NCBI GenBank assembly: GCA_020161695.1
Contig: JAIUOO010000015.1
Location: forward strand, 62,001 to 126,000
Origin: Pseudomonadota bacterium
GTDB taxonomy: Bacteria; Pseudomonadota; Alphaproteobacteria; Rhizobiales; Phreatobacteraceae
Direction of reading: 5' to 3'
Length of the DNA stretch: 64,000 nt
In this document: positions 11,800-19,228 of the stretch, one piece after another
How the letters are laid out: each line of letters starts with the position of its first letter
Numbering within the stretch: position 1 is the stretch's first letter
Position numbers and translations under genes: made by a program
Notes under the pieces: generated by a model
Databases searched by the model: none
Seen by the model: the letters and a program-made list of their open reading frames with translations, nothing else
Told to the model about the DNA's origin: nothing

Positions 11800-12885
11800 T
11801 CATGCCGCGAACTCGAAGGCTTCGAGGCCGGATAGCCGGAGCTTGGTCTCGATGTCGGGGATGGCACGCGGCTTCACGCCCTTCACCGCCCTGGCGATGG
11901 CAGCGATATGGTCGGGCGTCGAGCCGCAGCAGCCGCCGACGACGTTGACGAGGCCGGAGGTCGCGAACTCGCCGACCATGGCGGCCATCGCTTCCGGGCT
12001 CTCGTCGTAGAGGCCGAACTCGTTGGGCAGGCCGGCATTCGGATAGGCGCAGACCAGCGTGTCCGCGACCTTCGAGATGGCGGCGATATGGGCGCGCATC
12101 TCCTTGGCGCCGAGCGCGCAGTTGAGCCCGATGGAGAACGGGCTGGCATGCATGACCGAATACCAGAAGGCCTCCGGCGTCTGGCCGGAGAGCGTGCGGC
12201 CGGAAAGGTCGGTGATCGTGCCGGAGATCATGATCGGCAGGCGCACCTTCCGCTGCTCGAACACCTCCTCGATGGCGACCAGCGCCGCCTTGGCGTTGAG
12301 CGTGTCGAAGATGGTCTCGACCAGCATGATGTCGGCGCCGCCGTCGATCAGCCCCCTCGCCTCCTCGGCATAGGCCTCGCGGAGCTGGTCGAAGGTGATG
12401 GCGCGGAAGCCGGGATTGTTGACGTCCGGCGAGATCGACGCCGTGCGGTTGGTCGGGCCGAAGGCGCCGGCGACGAAGCGGCGGCGGCCATCCTTCGCCT
12501 CGGCCGTCCTGGCGGCGTTCTTGGCGAGCCGCGCGCCCTCGTAGTTCAGCTCGTAGGCAAGTTCCTCCATGCCGTAATCGGCCTGCGCGATGGAGGTGGA
12601 CGAGAAGGTATTGGTCTCGACCATGTCCGAGCCCGCCTCGAAATATTCGAGGTGGATCGCCTCGACCACGTCAGGCCGGGTCAGGATCAGCAGGTCGTTA
12701 TTGCCCTTGAGGTCATGGTTCCAGTGCTTGAAGCGCTCGCCGCGGAAATCCGCTTCCGAGAACTTGTAGCGCTGGATCATCGTGCCCATGGCCCCGTCGA
12801 GCACGAGGATGCGCTCCTGCGCGGCCTTGGCCAGCGCGGCGAGGACTTCGGCGCCGTCGGAATGGCGAGGGGTAAACTGGGTCAT
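11800..12885 (-). CDS. metH: methionine synthase homocysteine-binding module (split MetH)
   Basis: 361 residues equal to the first module of MetH, a homocysteine S-methyltransferase barrel. It opens with the nucleotide-free barrel start [14 protein letters not shown]. The zinc-binding cysteines are C256 (GLNCALG), C319 and C320 (GGCCGS). It ends with [13 protein letters not shown], the point where full-length MetH continues into its folate module. It should act with the 900-residue partner downstream, together about the length of a fused MetH (near 1230-1260). A free homocysteine methyltransferase using another donor is possible but less likely given the linkage. Confidence 0.93.
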   Translation of the reverse strand: MTQFTPRHSDGAEVLAALAKAAQERILVLDGAMGTMIQRYKFSEADFRGERFKHWNHDLKGNNDLLILTRPDVVEAIHLEYFEAGSDMVETNTFSSTSIAQADYGMEELAYELNYEGARLAKNAARTAEAKDGRRRFVAGAFGPTNRTASISPDVNNPGFRAITFDQLREAYAEEARGLIDGGADIMLVETIFDTLNAKAALVAIEEVFEQRKVRLPIMISGTITDLSGRTLSGQTPEAFWYSVMHASPFSIGLNCALGAKEMRAHIAAISKVADTLVCAYPNAGLPNEFGLYDESPEAMAAMVGEFATSGLVNVVGGCCGSTPDHIAAIARAVKGVKPRAIPDIETKLRLSGLEAFEFAA

Positions 12886-12920
12886 CGGGCATTCTCCGAA
12901 GCTGGACGAGAGCCGCGAAA

Positions 12921-13013
12921 CCCTCTCCCTTCATGGGAGAGGGTGGCCGCGCATAGCGAGACGCGAACGCATCTTCGCGTTCGCTCGATGCTATGAGCGG
13001 CCGGGTGAGGGAG
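12921..13013. repeat. left arm of DUF559-carrying palindromic element
   Basis: Hairpin A at 12921-12943 (CCCTCTCCC...GGGAGAGGG), then an enlarged hairpin B (GGCCGC outer stem, CATAGC/GCTATG middle stem, GCGAACGC/GCGTTCGC inner stem) and tail GGGTGAGGGAGG. Its A hairpin is the exact reverse complement of that in the right arm. Confidence 0.85.
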
Positions 13014-13020
13014 GAACCGC

Positions 13021-13386
13021 GTGCCCTCTGAATTTGCAAGAACGCTGAGGCGCAACGGAACGGGCATCGAGAGAATCCTTTGGGATTTGCTCAGAAACCG
13101 TCGACTGACCGATCTCAAATTTCGGCGGCAAGCGCCGCTCGGGCCGTACATCGCCGACTTCGCCTGTTTCGATCCGAAGTTGGTCATTGAGGCCGACGGC
13201 AGCCAGCATGCCGGCAGCACTCGAGATGCAGCGCGCGACGCCTGGTTCCGGGCGCGCGGCTTTACTGTCCTCAGGTTCTGGAACCATGAGGTGACCGGCA
13301 ATCCCGACGCTGTGCTCGACCGGATCATCGACGTCTCAATGCATCTTCCCAGGAGGACGAAGGTTCCTCCCTCACCCGGCGCCTGA
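13021..13386 (+). CDS. DUF559 (Vsr-like) endonuclease-domain protein
   Basis: 121 residues. DUF559 belongs to the Vsr/PD-(D/E)XK-like nuclease group. Visible conserved parts are LKFRRQAPLGPYIADFACF, LVIEADGSQH and FTVLRFWNHEV, with D46, E57, D59 and H63 as the likely active-site set. The GTG start is 7 bp after the left palindromic arm. The last residues (PPSPGA) and the stop are encoded inside the right arm, the TGA falling in the loop of its hairpin B. It is transcribed against the surrounding methionine operon. It looks like cargo of a small mobile element; its DNA target is unknown. Confidence 0.85.
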   Translation: MPSEFARTLRRNGTGIERILWDLLRNRRLTDLKFRRQAPLGPYIADFACFDPKLVIEADGSQHAGSTRDAARDAWFRARGFTVLRFWNHEVTGNPDAVLDRIIDVSMHLPRRTKVPPSPGA

Positions 13387-13417
13387 CGGCGCCACCCTCT
13401 CCCATGAAGGGAGAGGG
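13366..13417. repeat. right arm of DUF559-carrying palindromic element
   Basis: Tail CCTCCCTCACCC, hairpin B (GGCGCCtgacGGCGCC), then hairpin A at 13395-13417. It overlaps the last 21 bases of the DUF559 gene. Hairpin A plus the next few bases match the left arm in reverse complement over about 27 nt. Confidence 0.85.
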
Positions 13418-13434
13418 TTGATTCAACCACCGCC

Positions 13435-14349
13435 CTACGCCGCCACCGCGCTGACGCTGGCCTCTTGCGGGCGCATGCCGAGCAGGTGGCAGATCGCATA
13501 GACGAGATCGGCGCGGTTCATCGTGTAGAAGTGGAAATCGGTGACGCCCCGGTCGACGAGGTCGAGCGCCTGTTCGGCGGCAACCGCCGCCGCGATCAGC
13601 TTGCGCGTCGCCGGATCGTTCTCCAGCCCCTCGAAGCGGCGGGCGAGCCAGTCCGGCACGCTGGCGCCCGTGCGCGCGGCAAAGCCCGCCGTCTGCTTGA
13701 AGTTCTGCACCGGCACGATGCCCGGCACGATCGGGATGGTGATGCCGGCATCGCGGGCGCGGTCGAGATAGCGCAGGTACACGTCGTTATCGAAGAAGAA
13801 CTGGGTGATGGCGCGCGTCGCACCCGCATCGACCTTCCGCTTCAGCATCTCGATGTCGGTGTCGATGGAGCCGCTCTCCGGGTGCTTCTCCGGATAGGCC
13901 GAGACCGACACCTCGAAGTCGCCGATGGCCTTGATGCCCGCGACGAGTTCGGGCGAGCCCTCATAGCCGCCGGGATGGCTCTCGTATTTCGTGCCGACGC
14001 CGCCGACCGGATCGCCGCGCAGCGCCACGATATGGCGCACGCCCGCCGCCCAGTAGTCGCGGATCACCTCGTTGACCTGTTCCTTCGTCGCGGCGACGCA
14101 GGTGAGATGCGCGGCCGGCTTCAGGCTGGTTTCCTTGATGATGCGGGCGACCGTCGAATGGGTGCGCTCGCGGGTCGAGCCGCCGGCGCCGTAGGTCACC
14201 GACACGAAGGCCGGATTGAGCGGCGCGAGGCGCTCGATCGATTCCCACAGCGTCGTCTCCATCTCCTCCGTCTTGGGCGGGAAGAACTCGAACGACACCT
14301 TGAGGCGCGACCGCGAGACATAGCGGCTGGGCTTGTAGGAGGAGGACAT
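13435..14349 (-). CDS. metF: 5,10-methylenetetrahydrofolate reductase
   Basis: 304 residues of a flavin-dependent MTHFR. It opens with VSFEFFPPKT (the catalytic-Glu strand), then FVSVTYGAGGSTRERT and HIVALRGDP, all MetF hallmarks. It makes 5-methyl-tetrahydrofolate, the methyl donor for methionine synthase. Its ATG overlaps the TGA of the upstream regulator gene (ATGA at 14347-14350 read on the minus strand), so translation is coupled. metH follows after the inserted DUF559 element. Regulation probably comes from the palindrome at 15399. Confidence 0.97.
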   Translation of the reverse strand: MSSSYKPSRYVSRSRLKVSFEFFPPKTEEMETTLWESIERLAPLNPAFVSVTYGAGGSTRERTHSTVARIIKETSLKPAAHLTCVAATKEQVNEVIRDYWAAGVRHIVALRGDPVGGVGTKYESHPGGYEGSPELVAGIKAIGDFEVSVSAYPEKHPESGSIDTDIEMLKRKVDAGATRAITQFFFDNDVYLRYLDRARDAGITIPIVPGIVPVQNFKQTAGFAARTGASVPDWLARRFEGLENDPATRKLIAAAVAAEQALDLVDRGVTDFHFYTMNRADLVYAICHLLGMRPQEASVSAVAA

Positions 14350-15392
14350 CAGGCAACCTCGACGGCTGACACATCCGGCGCCGCCGGAAGATCGGTGATG
14401 ATGCGCGGGTCGCGGCCGACCCAGATGGAAACGGTGAGATCGCCGTCGCGGCGGCTGTCGGGTTCCAGGGTCTGGAACCGGACGGGTTCGAGGCCGGCCG
14501 CCTCCATCCAGCCCTCGACCGCGTCACGGGAAAAGCCGAGGCGGCGATGCGCCTGGGCCTCGCGCAGGAATTCCTGCTCGTGCGGCGCGAAATCGACCAC
14601 GACCAGACGGCCACCGGGACGCAGCACGCGGGCGGCCTCGCGGATGGCGCGTGCGCCGTCGTCGAGGAAATGCAGCACCTGGTGGATGATCACCGCGTCA
14701 TAGGCGTCGCGCGGCAGAGCCAGCGAATAGATGTCGCCGGTGCGCACCGAGCAGTGGCGGATGCCGGCGCGGTCGAGCGCCGCGCGCGCCAGCGTCAGCA
14801 TTTCCGGACTGGCGTCGATGCCGAGGCCGCGCTCGATCTCCGGCGCGAACAGTTCGAGCATCCGTCCGGTGCCGGTGCCGAGATCGAGAAGCGAGCGCAC
14901 CGGACGGCCGGCGAGAGCATCCCGCACAGCCTTCTCGACCCGCTCCTCCGCGACATGCAGGGCGCGCAGCCGGTCCCAGTCGGCGGCGTGGCGACGGAAG
15001 AAGGCCTGCGCCTCATCCGAACGCTTGGCGCGCACCTCGGCGAGGCGGTCGCGGTCGCTGGCAAGGATGGGATCGGAATGGTCGACCAGCGCCACCAGCG
15101 CCGCGACGGCCCTGACGCCGGCGCCCTCGCCAGCCGCCCGGAAGAAGGCCCAGGAGCCCTCCTTGACCCGCTCGACGAGCCCGGCTTCCAGCAGCAGCTT
15201 GAGATGGCGCGAGATGCGCGGCTGGCTCTGGCCGAGAATGTCGACCATATCGGTGACGGTGAGCTCCGCTTCCGCCGTCAGCGCCAGAAGGCGCAGGCGC
15301 GTCGGCTCGCCGACCGCCCGCAGCACCGCCACGGCATCGTCGAAATCATGCGCCTTCGCAATTCGGGGGTGCAGCGTCGCCACGGGCCTCAC
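14349..15392 (-). CDS. ArsR-type regulator fused to an AdoMet-dependent methyltransferase domain
   Basis: 347 residues in two parts. Residues about 17-95 are an ArsR winged helix (LRAVGEPTRLRLLALTAEAELTV, SQPRISRHLKLLLEAGLV). Residues about 160-280 are a class I methyltransferase fold with the AdoMet motif LLDLGTGTGRML. The arrangement and position before metF fit SahR-like regulators, which sense S-adenosylhomocysteine and control methionine-cycle genes; that assignment is an inference. The GTG at 15392 opens the frame; the GTG at 15383 is an alternative. The operator palindrome is only 7 bp upstream, so autoregulation of the whole operon is likely. Confidence 0.85.
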   Translation of the reverse strand: MRPVATLHPRIAKAHDFDDAVAVLRAVGEPTRLRLLALTAEAELTVTDMVDILGQSQPRISRHLKLLLEAGLVERVKEGSWAFFRAAGEGAGVRAVAALVALVDHSDPILASDRDRLAEVRAKRSDEAQAFFRRHAADWDRLRALHVAEERVEKAVRDALAGRPVRSLLDLGTGTGRMLELFAPEIERGLGIDASPEMLTLARAALDRAGIRHCSVRTGDIYSLALPRDAYDAVIIHQVLHFLDDGARAIREAARVLRPGGRLVVVDFAPHEQEFLREAQAHRRLGFSRDAVEGWMEAAGLEPVRFQTLEPDSRRDGDLTVSIWVGRDPRIITDLPAAPDVSAVEVA

Positions 15393-15398
15393 TCACAT

Positions 15399-15414
15399 AT
15401 AAAGATATCTTTAT
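15399..15414. promoter_or_regulatory. perfect 16-bp operator palindrome of the methionine operon
   Basis: ATAAAGATATCTTTAT, a perfect palindrome in otherwise G+C-rich DNA, 7 bp before the ArsR-methyltransferase start and about 130 bp before the divergent radical SAM gene. It resembles the A+T-rich inverted motifs bound by ArsR-family methionine regulators. Confidence 0.75.
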
Positions 15415-15543
15415 GCCGTTATCGTCTCCAGCACAAGTGGCAGGGCATCCATCGACACGCTTGCTGGAGCCTTGTGCGGAATGTTCTCCTATGATCCGCC
15501 TTTGTTCTTGTTTTGATCATGTTCCGATGCTACCTATACCGCC

Positions 15544-16752
15544 ATGGCAAACTCCCTCTCCCGGAAGGACATCGATCTCACCGAACGGCTGAATGCCGGA
15601 GGCATGGAGGCGGCTGCCGCGCGGCTGTTCGGCACGCGCACGGCCCGGGCACTGGATCTGTCGTCGGGACCGGGCGTCGGCGAGGATCGCCGCCGCGGTC
15701 GCGGCACGCTGACCAACGCATCCGGCCGCTACGAGAAGCAGACCCGCGAGGCCGTCGACGACGGCTGGGGCACCATCGACGACCTGCCGGACCTTGCCAC
15801 CACCGTCACCGAGGAGAAGGCGCGCCGGATCATCACCCGCAACGATTCGCCGGACCTGTCCTTCGACCGTTCCATCAACCCTTATCGCGGCTGCGAGCAC
15901 GGCTGCGCCTACTGCTTCGCCCGGCCGACCCACGCCTATATGGGTCTCTCCCCCGGGCTGGATTTCGAGACGCGGCTGTTCGCCAAGCCCAATGCCCCGG
16001 AACTTCTGGAAAAGGAGCTCGCCGACCCCGGCTACCAGCCACGCACCATCGCCATCGGCACCAATACCGACCCCTACCAGCCGATCGAGAAGACCTGGAT
16101 GCTGACGCGGCGCATCCTCGAAGTGCTGGAAAAGGCCAACCATCCCGTCGGCATCGTCACCAAGAACCACCTCGTCACGCGGGATATCGACATCCTCGCG
16201 CGCATGGCGAAGAAGGGCCTCGCCAAGGTGGCGATCTCGGTGACGACGCTCGATCGCAAGCTGGCGCGCTCGCTGGAGCCGCGCGCGTCGACGCCGCCGA
16301 AGCGGCTGGAAGCCATCCGCATGCTGTCGGAGGCGGGCATCCCCACGGCCGTTCTGGTCGCGCCGATCATCCCGGCGGTGAACGATGCCGAAATCGAGCG
16401 CATTCTCGACGCCTGCTGGCACATGGGAGCGCGCGAGGCCGGCTATGTCCTGCTGCGCCTGCCGCTGGAAATCCGCGACCTGTTCCGCGAATGGCTGGTC
16501 GCCAACCGGCCGGATGCCGCCCGGCATGTTCTTTCGCTGGTGCAGGGAACGCGCGGCGGCAAGGACTATGATTCGACCTTCTTCATGCGGCAGAAGGGAA
16601 CCGGACCCTTCGCCTGGATGATCGGCCGCCGCTTCGAGGTCGCCCGCAACCGGCTGGGCTTCAACAAGCGCACGCTCAGGCTCGCGACCGAACATTTCAC
16701 CCCGCCGCCGCGCAAGGGACCCGCCGCCGCCGAACAGCTCAGCCTGTTCTAG
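15544..16752 (+). CDS. PA0069-type radical SAM protein
   Basis: 402 residues. The radical SAM cluster motif is CEHGCAYC (C116, C120, C123) within SINPYRGCEHG, followed by a TIM-barrel-like body (IAIGTNTDPYQPIE, VGIVTKNHL, LVAPIIPAVND). This matches the PA0069/Rv2578c family, distantly related to spore photoproduct lyase; the reaction is not established. The ATG at 15544 gives an amino-terminal extension usual in alphaproteobacterial members. It is divergent from the methionine operon. Confidence 0.92.
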   Translation: MANSLSRKDIDLTERLNAGGMEAAAARLFGTRTARALDLSSGPGVGEDRRRGRGTLTNASGRYEKQTREAVDDGWGTIDDLPDLATTVTEEKARRIITRNDSPDLSFDRSINPYRGCEHGCAYCFARPTHAYMGLSPGLDFETRLFAKPNAPELLEKELADPGYQPRTIAIGTNTDPYQPIEKTWMLTRRILEVLEKANHPVGIVTKNHLVTRDIDILARMAKKGLAKVAISVTTLDRKLARSLEPRASTPPKRLEAIRMLSEAGIPTAVLVAPIIPAVNDAEIERILDACWHMGAREAGYVLLRLPLEIRDLFREWLVANRPDAARHVLSLVQGTRGGKDYDSTFFMRQKGTGPFAWMIGRRFEVARNRLGFNKRTLRLATEHFTPPPRKGPAAAEQLSLF

Positions 16753-16781
16753 GACGCGGGAACGAGGACAAGGACGTGCCC

Positions 16782-17228
16782 ATGACCGAGGCCCCGACAC
16801 CCGCCGCCATCGCGCTGATCACCCTCGGCGTCGCCGATATTGCCCGTGCGACGGCCTTCTACGAGGCGCTCGGCTTCATCCGCTCGATCTCGCAGAGCAA
16901 CGAGCAGGTCACCTTCCTGAAAGCGGGCGGCGTCGTGCTGGCCTTGTTCGGCAGCGCCGATCTTGCCCATGACGCGAACCTTTCCGACGAGCCGCGCGGC
17001 CCCTTCGGCGGCATCACCATCGCCCGCAACCTGCCCTCGAAGACGGCCGTGGACACGGCCTTCCGGCAGGCGCTGGCCGCCGGCGCAAGCGCCCTCAAGC
17101 CACCGCAGGATGCGTTCTGGGGTGGCTATTCCGGCTATGTCGCCGACCCCGACGGCCATCCGCTGGAGCTCGCCTGGAACCCGTTCTTCCCCCTCCGGGA
17201 GGACGGCGGCATCGACCTGCCCGCGTAG
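16782..17228 (+). CDS. VOC (glyoxalase/dioxygenase fold) family protein
   Basis: About 148 residues with two beta-alpha-beta-beta-beta repeats typical of the vicinal oxygen chelate fold (IALITLGVADIARATAFYEALGF; then GYVADPDGHPLELAWNP). The final DPDGHPLELAWN carries the usual metal-site Glu. The substrate cannot be told. The ATG at 16782 is preferred over a GTG at 16776 because AAGGA sits about 7 bp upstream. It follows the radical SAM gene on the same strand by 29 bp. Confidence 0.85.
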   Translation: MTEAPTPAAIALITLGVADIARATAFYEALGFIRSISQSNEQVTFLKAGGVVLALFGSADLAHDANLSDEPRGPFGGITIARNLPSKTAVDTAFRQALAAGASALKPPQDAFWGGYSGYVADPDGHPLELAWNPFFPLREDGGIDLPA

Positions 17229-17461
17229 AACAGACCGGTGGCCGGGGCGCGGGCGGCGGATGGGGTGTCCTGCCGTTAAGCCTCTGGTCAGACCCTCGCG
17301 CTAGCAAGCCGCGGGACGCGCGCCCGCCCGCCGCATGCAGGCCATTCCCTTGGTCCGCCGGCGGCAGGCCTGATGGCCGGACCGGCCGAGGCAATCGCCC
17401 TGCCGCCTCGATATCATGGCAGATTTCGACAGGGCGGCTTTTTCGGCAAGGTGGCTTGGCG

Positions 17462-17579
17462 GAATCTCCTGAATCGATCCCTGAGGCAGTTGAATCAGAA
17501 TGTAGCGGGCGGATTCAGTTCGTCAGCCACCGTTTCCAAGCCGCTGATGCGACTCAGGTTTCACCCCTGAATCTGAATC
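17462..17579. promoter_or_regulatory. cluster of seven GANTC (CcrM methylation) sites
   Basis: GANTC sites start at 17462, 17471, 17492, 17512, 17551, 17569 and 17575. This is seven in 118 bp, where base composition alone would predict well under one. The first four are spaced about 9-21 bp apart, near multiples of a helical turn. The stretch lies in the 424-bp gap between the VOC gene and rnhB. GANTC is the target of the cell-cycle methylase CcrM in alphaproteobacteria, so methylation-sensitive control of rnhB is a reasonable inference. No convincing gene lies in 17229-17652. Confidence 0.65.
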
Positions 17580-17585
17580 GGAACG

Positions 17586-17621
17586 GCAAGCCGCGGCGCG
17601 GCCTGTCCGCACGCGGCTTGC
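17586..17621. repeat. 10-bp inverted repeat upstream of rnhB
   Basis: GCAAGCCGCG at 17586-17595 and CGCGGCTTGC at 17612-17621, perfect, 16-bp spacer. It ends 31 bp before the rnhB ATG and could form a leader hairpin or bind a regulator. Confidence 0.5.
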
Positions 17622-17652
17622 TCCCCGGAGCCGGTTGGGCGAAACCGCGTTC

Positions 17653-18270
17653 ATGACTGCTCCCGTTCCGACCTTCACCCTCGAACGCCGCGCCCTCGCG
17701 CAAGGCTTCGCTCCCGTCGCCGGCGTGGACGAGGCCGGGCGCGGCCCGCTCGCCGGGCCGGTGGTCGCGGCAGCCGTGATCCTCGACCCCGATGCCGTGC
17801 CGCCGGGCCTTGCCGATTCCAAGGTGCTGGACGAGGCGCGCCGCGAAGCGCTCTACGAGGCCGTCATGGCGACCGCGCTCGCCGTCGCCGTCGCCTCCGC
17901 GTCACCCGCCCGGATCGACGCGACGGACATCCGCAAGGCGACGCTCCATGCCATGGCCGCCGCCGTCGCCGGCCTTTCGATCCCCGCGCGTCATGTGCTC
18001 GTGGACGGCCGCGACCTGCCGCCCCTGCCGCTCGGCGTCACCGGCGAGGCAATCATCGACGGCGATGCGCTGGTTCTGTCCATCGCCGCGGCGTCGATCA
18101 TCGCCAAGGTCCATCGCGACCGGCTGATGCGCCATGTCGATGCGGCGCATCCGGCCTATGGCTTCGCGATTCACAAGGGCTACGGCACCAAGGCGCACCG
18201 CGAGGCCATCGCGGCTCACGGCGCCTGCATCCACCACCGGATGACCTTCGGCAGCCTGAAGAATCGCTGA
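17653..18270 (+). CDS. rnhB: ribonuclease HII
   Basis: About 205 residues. The catalytic motif VAGVDEAGRGPLAGPVV carries D26 and E27; SIAAASIIAKVHRD and HPAYGFAIHKGYGT are further RNase HII signatures. It cuts RNA in RNA-DNA hybrids and removes misinserted ribonucleotides. The ATG at 17653 is the likely start; a TTG at 17635 would add six residues. In many Hyphomicrobiales rnhB is neighboured by the methylase gene ccrM, but here uracil-DNA glycosylase follows in the opposite direction. The leader is packed with GANTC sites. Confidence 0.95.
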   Translation: MTAPVPTFTLERRALAQGFAPVAGVDEAGRGPLAGPVVAAAVILDPDAVPPGLADSKVLDEARREALYEAVMATALAVAVASASPARIDATDIRKATLHAMAAAVAGLSIPARHVLVDGRDLPPLPLGVTGEAIIDGDALVLSIAAASIIAKVHRDRLMRHVDAAHPAYGFAIHKGYGTKAHREAIAAHGACIHHRMTFGSLKNR

Positions 18271-18281
18271 GGCGTTCGCGA

Positions 18282-19118
18282 CTAGAGACCCAGCACCTGC
18301 CGGATCGTCAGCATGTCGCGCCAGGCGAGCCGCTTGGCGATCGGGCTGCGCAGGAGATAGGCCGGGTGCAGGGTCGCGATGGCGCGGATCTCGCGACCGC
18401 CCGCCTGAAAGGGCATGAGCCGGCCGCGCGATTTCATGATGCCCTTCAGCCCGAGCAGCGTCTCGGTGGAGGGCGCACCGACGCAGACCAGTAGCTCCGG
18501 CGCCTTCAATTCGATCTGGCGGCGGATGAACGGCTCGCAGATCGCGATTTCCTGCGGCGTCGGCGTGCGGTTTCCCGGCGGCCGCCACGGAATGATGTTG
18601 GCGATATAGGCATTGGTCCGCCGGTCGAGGCCGATCGAGGCCAGCATCCGGTCCAGCAACTGGCCGGACCGGCCGACGAAGGGCTTGCCCTCGATATCCT
18701 CGTCGCGGCCGGGCGCCTCACCGACGAACATGATGCACGCGTCGCGTGCGCCGTCCTCGAACACGGTGCGGGAGGCGGTTGCCTTCAGCGCGCAGCCGTC
18801 GAAGCCTTCGAGCACCGCCCGCAACTGGTCGAGGTCGCCGGCCGAACGGGCCGCCTCGCGGGCGGAAAAGACGGCGGATTCGGGCGCGGGCGGCGCACCC
18901 GCGGCGCTCACCGGCTGCGGCCGCTGCACGGCGGGCATCGCCGGCCGCTCGCCATCGGGCGCGCGGGCGGCCGGACGGGCAGCCTCCTGGGCCCGGGCCT
19001 CGGCCTCGCCCCTGGCCAGCCAGTCGGTCGCCTGCTCGTCGATGGCGGCATCGACGCCGGCATCCCGGTAGAAGGCGAGCAAGGCCTCCAGAGCGTCCCT
19101 GTCCATGAGTGCGGTCAT
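18282..19118 (-). CDS. uracil-DNA glycosylase, family 4-like
   Basis: 278 residues. An Ala/Pro-rich variable leader (about 1-80) precedes the glycosylase domain. Family 4 motifs are present: FVGEAPGRDEDIEGKPFVGRSGQ and the C-terminal ATLHPAYLLR. It should excise uracil from DNA. Iron-sulphur cysteines are visible at GCALK, ICEPF and LVCVG, but the first member of the usual amino-terminal CxxC appears absent (FDGC). It is convergent with rnhB (11 bp apart). Confidence 0.9.
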   Translation of the reverse strand: MTALMDRDALEALLAFYRDAGVDAAIDEQATDWLARGEAEARAQEAARPAARAPDGERPAMPAVQRPQPVSAAGAPPAPESAVFSAREAARSAGDLDQLRAVLEGFDGCALKATASRTVFEDGARDACIMFVGEAPGRDEDIEGKPFVGRSGQLLDRMLASIGLDRRTNAYIANIIPWRPPGNRTPTPQEIAICEPFIRRQIELKAPELLVCVGAPSTETLLGLKGIMKSRGRLMPFQAGGREIRAIATLHPAYLLRSPIAKRLAWRDMLTIRQVLGL

Positions 19119-19145
19119 CGCGAGAGCTTAAGCCACGGTGGGCTG

Positions 19146-19185
19146 AAAAGCGAAAGGCCGGAGCGCTGCGACCCGCTCCGGCCTT
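19146..19185 (-). terminator. Rho-independent terminator
   Basis: A 12-bp perfect stem, AAGGCCGGAGCG (19154-19165) with CGCTCCGGCCTT (19174-19185). Read on the minus strand it is followed by CGCTTTTC. It ends the cysteine-peptidase gene at 19229. Confidence 0.75.
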
Positions 19186-19228
19186 CGGCCTCGACCTGCC
19201 TGCGACAACAGGGAGACGTTTCGTTCGA

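Noticed and set aside
11660..13417. CRISPR-like array from repeated palindromes near metH
   Set aside because: Units are paired and inverted, not direct repeats at regular spacing, and no cas genes are present.
14349..15543. SAM or cobalamin riboswitch ahead of metF/metH
   Set aside because: The regulator start is within about 10 bp of the operator palindrome, leaving no leader long enough, and no conserved riboswitch core was seen.
17373..17656. Small frames (65-66 codons) across the GANTC cluster
   Set aside because: Weak starts and no recognisable product; the regulatory reading of the stretch is better supported.
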